A stretch of DNA of 64,000 nucleotides, taken from positions 456,501-520,500 of the forward strand of contig CAJNDS010002142.1 in assembly GCA_905221605.1 (NCBI GenBank), written 5' to 3'. The position numbers were made by a program, and so were the translations under genes. The notes under the pieces were generated by a model. The model was not told where the DNA came from, did no database searches, and saw only the letters and a program-made list of their open reading frames with translations. The stretch is from Symbiodinium natans (Eukaryota > Sar > Dinophyceae > Suessiales > Symbiodiniaceae). Each line of letters opens with the position of its first letter. Position 1 is the stretch's first letter. Shown here one piece after another: positions 58,061 to 64,000 of this stretch.

Positions 58061-58625
58061 GGCAACACATTTCCTAAAGTAGTTAGTGTCGTTTTGGTGA
58101 CCAGAGCCGGGCGACACATTTCCTATAGTAGTTAGTTGTTTTAGTGGCCAAAACCGGGCGACACATTTCCTAAACTAATTAGTCGTTTCTGTGGCCAAAG
58201 CCGGGCGACACATTTCCTAAAGTTGTTAGTCGTTTTAGTGGCCAAAACCGGGCGACACAATTCCTAAAGTAGTTAATCGCTTTAGTGGCCAAAGCCGGGC
58301 GACACATTTCCTAAAGTAGTTAGTGTCGTGTTAGTGACCAAAGCCGGGCGACACTTTTTTTTTCCTAAATTAGTTCGTCGTTTTTGAGACCAAAACCGGG
58401 CGACACATTTCCTAAACTAGTTCGTCGTTTTAGTGAGCAAAACCGGGCGACACATGTCCTAATGTAGTTAGTCGTTTTGGTGACCAAAACCGGGCGTCAC
58501 ATGTCCTAAAGTAGTTAGTCGCTTTAGTGACCAAAGCCGGGCGACACATTTCCTAAAGTAGTTAGTCGTTTTAGTGACCAAAGCCGGGCGAAAATTTTCT
58601 TAAACTACTTAGTCGTTTTAGTGAC
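58046..58625. repeat. 47-bp tandem array, about 12 copies
   Basis: The unit has gccgggcgacacatttccta, aagtagttagtcgttttagt and gaccaaa; copies differ at 2-6 positions. No spacers of constant length, so not a CRISPR array. Confidence 0.93.
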
Positions 58626-58814
58626 GATGTTTCACCTCTTGTCTATTGTTGCTAAGCGGAAAAATGCTTTTACAAAAAACAAGAAAGCTGAAAACAACTA
58701 CAAAACCCTAGACAAGGTAGTCTTTCAACTTTTTGGCCACCCCTATATATGGTTGTGCGCTGTGCGTTCCGCCCCCCCCCCCCAGGTATCCCACCCCCCC
58801 ATGGTCTACAGTCT

Positions 58815-58955
58815 CCCCTAAACCAAGCCTAAACCCTAAACCCTAAACCCTTATATAACCCTAAACCCTAAACCCTACCCTAAACCCTAAACCCCTAAAC
58901 CCCTAAGCCCTAAACCGTAAACCCTAAACCCTAAACCCTAACCCCTAAACCCTAG
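58815..58955 (-). repeat. CCCTAAA array
   Basis: Perfect and CCCCTAAA units. Confidence 0.93.
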
Positions 58956-58959
58956 GCGG

Positions 58960-59102
58960 GGGGGGGTCCCGTGGTGGTGGTGGTGGTCCCGTGGTGGTGG
59001 TGGTCCTGTGGTGGTGGTCCGTGGTGGTGGTCCGTGGTGGTGGTCCGTGGTGGTTGTCTGTGGTGGCCGTGGTGGTGGGGAGGGGGGGGGGGGGGGGGGG
59101 CC
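58960..59102. repeat. GGTGGTGGTCC satellite and G-run
   Basis: About ten units of GTGGTGGTCC(C)GTG, then about 20 G. Val/Trp/Gly frames are artefacts. Confidence 0.93.
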
Positions 59103-59454
59103 GCCGGGGCGCAACCATACATAGGCCGTGCAAGAAACTCAAGGACACGGTTGAGGGTTTGGGGGTTTAGGGTTTTGGGGTTTCACAGGGTTCGGGCCAA
59201 AGCCCGACACAAAACACCCTAACCCCCAAAACCTTAAGGGTTTCGGATTTAGGTTTAGTTTAGGGTTTAGGCTGGGTGTTTTAGGGTTTGGCTTTAGGGT
59301 TTTGAAGATTAGGGTTGTTTAGAAGTTTAGCTGGTTTGGGGCTGTTTAGGGTTTAGAAGCTTTGGTTTGGGCCTTGAGGGCTATATTGTTTATTCTGGGA
59401 GTGGACTCGGGGGGACTTACTGGAAGGTATTTTATTATTAGGTTGTATTCGTTT

Positions 59455-59680
59455 CAGAGGCCATGAAAGAGGAGGCCCTGGAACAGTTCTAGTCTGTTCC
59501 GGGTACCGTCAAAAAGTGTGCAAAACAACATGCCCTGGAACAGTTCTAGTCTGTTCCGGAGCAGAAAACCAGGCCCCGGAACAGTTCCAGAACAGTTCCG
59601 GAACAGTTCCGCTTTGTTTCGGGATTTTGCCCCAAAAACGTACGCCCTGGAACTGTTCTAGTTTGTTCTGGAGCATATGA
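59455..59680. repeat. GGAACAGTTCTAGTCTGTTCC palindromic repeats
   Basis: Four units of about 60 bp, each with the near-palindrome ggaacagttc/tctgttcc; one unit is expanded to three gttccggaaca copies. Confidence 0.85.
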
Positions 59681-59684
59681 AAAC

Positions 59685-59905
59685 AAGGTTGTTTTTTCTT
59701 ATTATCTTCTGTTGTTTTTTATATTTTTTCATATTTGTTATGCTGTTATTTTGTGATATATACATATATATATGTACATATTTCATTGTTATATTGCTAT
59801 ATTGTTATCTTGTTGTATTGGTATCTTGTTATCTTGCTATTTTGTTATATTGCTATATTGCTATATTGCTGTATTGTGTTTTTACTGTCATAGTATTCTA
59901 TTCTT
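59685..59905. repeat. AT-rich (TATTGCTATATTGTTATC)n
   Basis: Low-complexity T-rich DNA; the hydrophobic frames here are compositional. Confidence 0.85.
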
Positions 59906-60019
59906 CATAAATCATAAAATGACATTATTCACAACGTGGACATTTTCCTCAGGGGACAAAGAGTCTCTAAAGGAGTTCCAAGGTCTATAAGTCTTTAGCT
60001 TATATAGGCTATAGGCCTA

Positions 60020-60600
60020 TCCTGCCTCTCCATTCGGGATGACGGAAGCCCTCTCCGGCGCGCTTTTGGCTCACGAAAGTGCGCTGGGGAGGGTTTTCGT
60101 GGCTCAGGGACACAGGGGATCCAAAAGGAGTTCTATAGTCTAAGTGTCTATAGCCTATATTGGCTACAGGCTATAGGTCCATACTGCCTCTCCTTTCGGG
60201 ATGACGAAAACCCTCTCCGGCGCACTTTTGGCTCACGAAAGTGCGCCGGAGAGGGTTTTTGTGGCTCAGGGGACAGAGGGGATCCAAGTTCTATAGTCTA
60301 TGGCTATAGGTCTATCCTGCCTGTCCCATTTTGGATGACGATAAAAACCCTCTCCGGCGCACTTTTGGCTCACGAAAGTGCGCCGGGGAGGGTTTTCGTG
60401 GCTCAGGGACAGAGGGGATCCAAGTTCTACAGTCTATGGCTATAGGTCTATCCTGCCTCTCCATTTTGGATGACGATGAAAACCCTCTCCGGCGCACTTT
60501 TGGCTCACGAAAGTGCGCGGGGGAGGGTTTTTGTGGCTCAGGGGACAGAGGGGATCCAGGTTCTATAGTCTATGGCTATAGGTCTATCCTGCCTCTCCAT
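60020..60600. repeat. four tandem units, each with a long perfect or near-perfect hairpin
   Basis: Units of about 135-160 bp. Hairpin arms in unit 2: 60207-60228 and 60238-60259, 22 bp, fully complementary, 9-base loop tggctcacg. Others at about 60047-60097, 60344-60396 and 60479-60533 carry one to three mismatches. Each unit also has tctatagtctatggctatag, a second small foldback. Confidence 0.93.
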
Positions 60601-60602
60601 TT

Positions 60603-60846
60603 TTGATTGCCACTGACACACCAAAGAGGCTATTGCCTCGTTTCGGCCTAATGATTGCCACTCACACACCAAAGAGGCCATTGCCTCGTTTCGGCCCAAT
60701 GATTGCCACTCACACACCAAAGAGGCCAGCGCCTCGTTTCGGCCCAATGGTTGCCACTCACGTAGCAAAGAGGCCATTGCCTCGTTTCGGCCCAATGATT
60801 GCCACTCACGCACCAAAAAGGCCATTGCCTCGTTTCGGCCCAATGA
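60603..60846. repeat. 48-bp tandem repeat, five copies
   Basis: Unit gattgccactcacacacc, aaagaggccattgcctcg, tttcggcccaat; 48 is a multiple of 3, hence the 16-residue repeat frames. Confidence 0.93.
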
Positions 60847-60854
60847 ACTCACGG

Positions 60855-60990
60855 GTACAATTTGCAGGATTTGCGACGTGATTTGCTACATGCCCCGTTC
60901 CATTTACAGGATTTGCGACGTGATTTGCTACATGCCCCGTTTCATTTACAGGATTTGCGCCGTGATTTCCTACATGCCTTTTCCCCTCCC
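60855..60990. repeat. 43-bp tandem repeat, three copies
   Basis: Unit caggatttgcgacgtgattt, gctacatgccccgttcc and attta. Confidence 0.9.
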
Positions 60991-61044
60991 ATGCCCCCAG
61001 ATATGTAGCTGACAGTCAAAGAGGCCATTGCCTGAAATAGCCTA

Positions 61045-61130
61045 AACCCCAAACCCCAAACCCTAAACCCTAAACCCTAAACCCTGAACCCTGAACCCTA
61101 AACCCTAAACCCTAAACCCTAAACCCTGCA
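61045..61130 (-). repeat. CCCTAAA array
   Basis: Units with CCCTGAA variants. Confidence 0.93.
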
Positions 61131-61164
61131 CACTAAGCCCACAAGAAAGCTCTGAGCATCCCGG

Positions 61165-61226
61165 ATAAAGGTGCCAGATGTTGAGGCCATGGCCCGGGCC
61201 CCGGAGCTGCAGCCGAGGGATGTAGG
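61165..61226 (+). CDS. small exon-like island
   Basis: GATAAAG|G acceptor, VPDVEAMARAPELQPRDV, then AG|GGTTTAGGG. CCCTAAA upstream, TTTAGGG downstream. Confidence 0.38.
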
Positions 61227-61620
61227 GTTTAGGGTTTAGGGTTTAGGGGTTTTCTTAGGGTTTACTGTTTAGGGTTTAGGAGTTGAGGGGTTCGGGTTTA
61301 GGGTTTAGGTTTTGGGGTTTGGGGCCTAGGGGTATGGGGCTTGGGATTTTAGGGGTGTTTCAGGGGTGGCTTTGGGGCTTTAGGCTTTCAGGGTCTATTT
61401 CTGTTGGGGGATTAGGTTTTTCGAAAGCTTTGGACTTTGAAGTTTTAGGCCTCTTCTTTGACGAAGGGTTTAAAGTTTAGGTGGGGCCCTTCTGCGGATT
61501 TAGGGTTTCAGGGCTTCTTGGTTTTAGGTGTTAAGGCTGTGGGGATATAGGGTTTGGGGGGCTCCGGCTTCAAGTTTAGGGTTTCGGGTTTCGGGTTTAC
61601 GGCTTCGGGCCTTTCATGTT
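61226..61620 (+). repeat. TTTAGGG array grading into degenerate units
   Basis: Perfect units to 61250, then increasingly diverged ggtttagg/gggctt sequence. No exon seen within. Confidence 0.8.
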
Positions 61621-61918
61621 GCAGCTTCCAGGTTTTTTTGGGTTTAGGGCTGTATGGTTTTCAGGCTTGAGGGCTATAGGGAGGACGGGTCCATGAGGTA
61701 CGTACGTCGTGGGAGTCTGGGTCTGTGATTTAAGTAGCGGGCACAAGACAGGATTTAGGGTCAGACTTTTAGGGTTCTGTTGAGGCTGTAAGGGTTTAGG
61801 CCCAAAGGGGCTTGGCTTTGATTCGGGTTCAGGGTTTGTTCAGGGGTCAAGTGGCCAGAGCGACCCACCAGCCCGTATCGACAAAAGGGTTTCCTAGGCC
61901 AAGGCAAACTTCTACGTA

Positions 61919-62021
61919 GACTCCGAGCTTCAGCCCCTCCATGGAATTCCAAGACCGCAGCTCGAAATCCAAGCGAAAGACGCAAAGTGGTTGCTCAGGT
62001 GCTCGATGATGGCCCGCTGAA
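61919..62021 (+). CDS. exon-like island, unassigned
   Basis: SELQPLHGIPRPQLEIQAKD followed by AKWLLRCSMMAR and a TGA at 62019. Strong coding look; family unknown. Confidence 0.42.
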
Positions 62022-62042
62022 GCCTAGACCCGGTAGAGCCCC

Positions 62043-62090
62043 CCAAACCCTAAACCCTAAACCCTAAACCCTAAACCCTAAACCCCCAAG
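62043..62090 (-). repeat. CCCTAAA array
   Basis: Six units upstream of the 62126 island. Confidence 0.93.
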
Positions 62091-62125
62091 GTCGACCTGA
62101 GACCCCACACACCCTGACTTCCGAG

Positions 62126-62201
62126 AAAATCCCTTGGAAAGGATCTGGACATCATGGAGCTCAACGCTTGGATGCACGCCTCAGGTCACCGCTGGCAGTG
62201 A
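62126..62201 (+). CDS. small exon-like island
   Basis: GKDLDIMELNAWMHASGHRW, then CAG|TGAGTG; a TTTAGGG array follows at 62248. Confidence 0.35.
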
Positions 62202-62247
62202 GTGCTCTGTGCTTCTGAGGTTCCTTCGCAGGACAGCCTGATCATTG

Positions 62248-62366
62248 GGGTTTAGGGTTTGGGGTTTAGGGTTTAGGGTTTAGGGTCTAGGGTTTAGGGT
62301 TTAGGGTTTAAGGTTAGGGTTTAGGGTTTAGGGTTTTAGGGTTTAGGGTTTAGGCTTAGGGTTTAC
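62248..62366 (+). repeat. TTTAGGG array
   Basis: About 16 units with TCTAGGG and GTTAGGG variants, just upstream of the next acceptor. Confidence 0.95.
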
Positions 62367-62394
62367 CGTCACACTTCCCACAAGCATACTTCAG

Positions 62395-62649
62395 GAAATG
62401 CCTTCGTACGAACATCGTGCCGGTAGCCCCAAATTGATTCTCGTCAACATTCTCTTGACACTTGGTGCGATCAGCTCACATGAGTCCTCGATATTCTCAG
62501 ACTCTCGTGCTCTCTTTATGAACTGGTCATGTGTTGCAATTGTGTGTGTCATTTGTCTGATGTCTGCTGCTGTCGTTTTTGCTGCTACTGTTGCGATGGC
62601 TTTTGTACTATATAAGAACGCCGCAAGCCCTTCATCGGCTGATGCTTGA
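62395..62649 (+). CDS. terminal exon or small protein with one membrane segment
   Basis: Acceptor CATACTTCAG|G, ATG at 62398 and 83 codons to TGA at 62647-62649. Residues about 48-72 (VAIVCVICLMSAAVVFAATV) form a clear transmembrane helix. It could be a stand-alone 83-residue protein or the last exon of a larger gene. The overlapping minus-strand frame (62391-62720) is less protein-like. AT-rich sequence follows, as expected for a 3' region. Confidence 0.5.
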   Translation, partial: EMPSYEHRAGSPKLILVNILLTLGAISSHESSIFSDSRALFMNWSCVAIVCVICLMSAAVVFAATVAMAFVLYKNAASPSSADA

Positions 62650-62994
62650 CCGCGTGTGTTGATTATGCTAAGCTGCATGCCAGGTCCAGCCGGCAAAGCC
62701 CTTGCCAAGGCTGCAGGCACCGCTTGTTCTGGCTGAACCCAACGCAGTCCAAATGATGCACGGTGATTTCAACATGCTACCAATCTGATAAGTCACACTG
62801 TCTGTATTGCGCATACATATATCCCTCTACATCTGTTTACACATATATATATATATATGTATTTTTCTATAGTTGTGCGGACAGTTACTGCCAGCATGCC
62901 TGAAAAAAAAAGAGACTCTTTCCTCTTGGCTGCTGACATGGCAAGTAAGCCGCTGAAGATGAACGCGCCGATCTAAAGAAATCTTGTTCCTATT

Positions 62995-63102
62995 TGGTGG
63001 TTTACGAACATAGGGGACTCCTAATATAGACCCCCAAATAGTAGGATCCCCTCATATTGAGGACCCCATTAAGGTACCCCTAATTTCGGCAATTCCCATT
63101 TC
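62995..63102 (+). mobile_element. MITE family E copy
   Basis: ttggtggtttacgaacatag to ctaatttcggcaattccc. Confidence 0.7.
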
Positions 63103-63289
63103 AATATAGGGCATCTCTGGTACTTACTTTCTTTGGTTTTATGTGTTTTGGGTTTAAGGTGCGGTCTCTACATCCTCCAGCCGCCGCACCCAGTAACACT
63201 CAGGGCGCAAAGGCTTTGGTAAAGGTTTACCATAAGCCCTAAACCCTTTATCAACCCCCATCAACCCTAAACCTTGACATTCTTTCCCT

Positions 63290-63385
63290 AAAACGGCTCC
63301 CTTATACCAGCAGTCCTTCATGGGGATTCTAGTAACCCCTATCATAATCCCTACTGAGGACTGTTAGGAACATCCCACACTCTAA
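63290..63385 (+). mobile_element. MITE family D copy, right end intact
   Basis: ggctcccttataccagcag to actgttaggaacatccca. Confidence 0.65.
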
Positions 63386-63394
63386 ACCTTAAGC

Positions 63395-63500
63395 AGTAGG
63401 AGCTACCCCCACCAAGTCATACGGGCGCTGGGTGCCAGGTCGAAACCGAAGCTTGGGCAACAGCCGAAAGGCCAGGATTTCAGGGTCCGTAAGGGTTTAA
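63395..63500 (+). CDS. exon-like island, unassigned
   Basis: ATPTKSYGRWVPGRNRSLGN then SRKARISG to a TAA. Unassigned. Confidence 0.33.
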
Positions 63501-63615
63501 AGGGTTTAGGGTGTAAGGGTTTAGGGTTTAGGATTTAGGCCCCATCAGGATTACAAGTTTTGTTTAGCAAGCCCTTTCCTTTTGATCGGTAATGTCCCCG
63601 CTTGTTTCTTGCAAG

Positions 63616-63685
63616 GAATATGTTGCGGAGGCTTTCCGACGCCAATCTGGTTTAGGCGTCAGTGCTTCAGAGACTATCTAGGAGG
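63616..63685 (+). CDS. small exon-like island
   Basis: CTTGCAAG|G acceptor. Frames EYVAEAFRRQSGLGVSASET or NMLRRLSDANL with a GTTTAGG donor. Unassigned. Confidence 0.33.
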
Positions 63686-64000
63686 CTCTGGTTTAAGGCT
63701 TTGTTAGAGAAGAAGTATCCCCACGACAGAAGGTAAGTAAACCCAACGACTATAAGGTATCTTTTCCTAGTGATTGGGGTTTCAGGAAGCTGTAAACTGC
63801 AGGGCTCGAAGTTTAGGGTTTCAGGTTTACGGATTACTTTGTTCTAGTTTTGGAGGTTTGGGGGTGAGGGTGTAGGGCCATGCAAGTTTACAGCTGAAGG
63901 GATAAGCTCTCTGAACCCTGAGATCTGTGTTCTAGAACCCTAAAACGTTTCGGGCTGTCTTCCTTCGCAATTCCTGCTTTCAGGGATTTCGATTCCCAGA

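Noticed and set aside
58046-58625. CRISPR-like array
   Set aside because: The 47-bp units are contiguous without unique spacers and the genome is eukaryotic.
60312-60881. Several 60-100 codon ORFs over the hairpin and 48-bp repeats
   Set aside because: Periodic translations of tandem units, present on both strands.
62391-62720. 110-codon minus-strand ORF
   Set aside because: It overlaps the + strand exon that has a good acceptor, an ATG, a clear membrane helix and a stop; the minus frame has no family or ATG context.

Overview
This looks like nuclear DNA of a dinoflagellate, inferred from four kinds of evidence. (1) Exon islands are separated by repeat-filled introns that use GT, GC and GA donors and AG|G acceptors, the splice usage known from dinoflagellate nuclear genes. 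(2) Two 12-base matches to the conserved dinoflagellate spliced leader lie at 1719-1730 and 2366-2377. (3) Every exon I can support is on the + strand, as expected for unidirectional gene arrays. (4) The window is saturated with plant/alveolate-type telomeric units (TTTAGGG/CCCTAAA) in interstitial positions and both orientations. I cannot name the species.

Layout. 1-2900: telomere-like arrays, a possible first exon (1778-1934) and no named gene. 2917-12186: a cyclopropane-fatty-acyl-phospholipid synthase (CFAS) type methyltransferase, its second half split into at least eight small exons; one intron also holds an integrase fragment (8077-8375), a 21-bp minisatellite and about 650 bp of G-runs. 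13-22 kb: unassigned exons among MITE-like elements, including one resembling a voltage-gated channel S2 segment (20054-20141). 22.2-28.5 kb: mostly repeats (hairpin family, AAGG, CCCGT satellite, an 800-bp tandem duplication). 28.8-30.8 kb: a GC-rich gene that appears to have introns of only 29-36 nt. 31-37.5 kb: arrays and small exons. 37.7-44.45 kb: one or more multi-exon genes, including a fibronectin-III-like segment followed by a Cys/His cluster. 45.1-51.2 kb is the most ordinary part: a KH-domain RNA-binding protein, a family-2-like glycosyltransferase and a 577-residue multi-pass membrane protein in one exon. 52-56.4 kb: further exons. 57-61 kb: tandem and hairpin repeats. 61-63.7 kb: more exons, including a terminal exon with one membrane segment.

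The most interesting pattern is architectural. Many exons are bracketed by a CCCTAAA array just upstream and a TTTAGGG array just downstream, so the introns begin G-rich (often with GTTTAGGG as the donor) and end C-rich. Their two ends are therefore complementary. Other introns consist of short inverted-repeat elements (about 90-170 bp, termini TTGG...CCAA) that behave like introners: two copies sit between exons with flanking duplications, and removing them restores an open frame. Telomeric arrays are also nested inside several of these elements. Both intron types thus have self-complementary ends.

Limits: all exon boundaries and family names come from reading by eye. I ran no alignment, transcript mapping or folding. 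Only the CFAS, KH, glycosyltransferase and integrase assignments rest on recognisable motifs. MITE boundaries are approximate.
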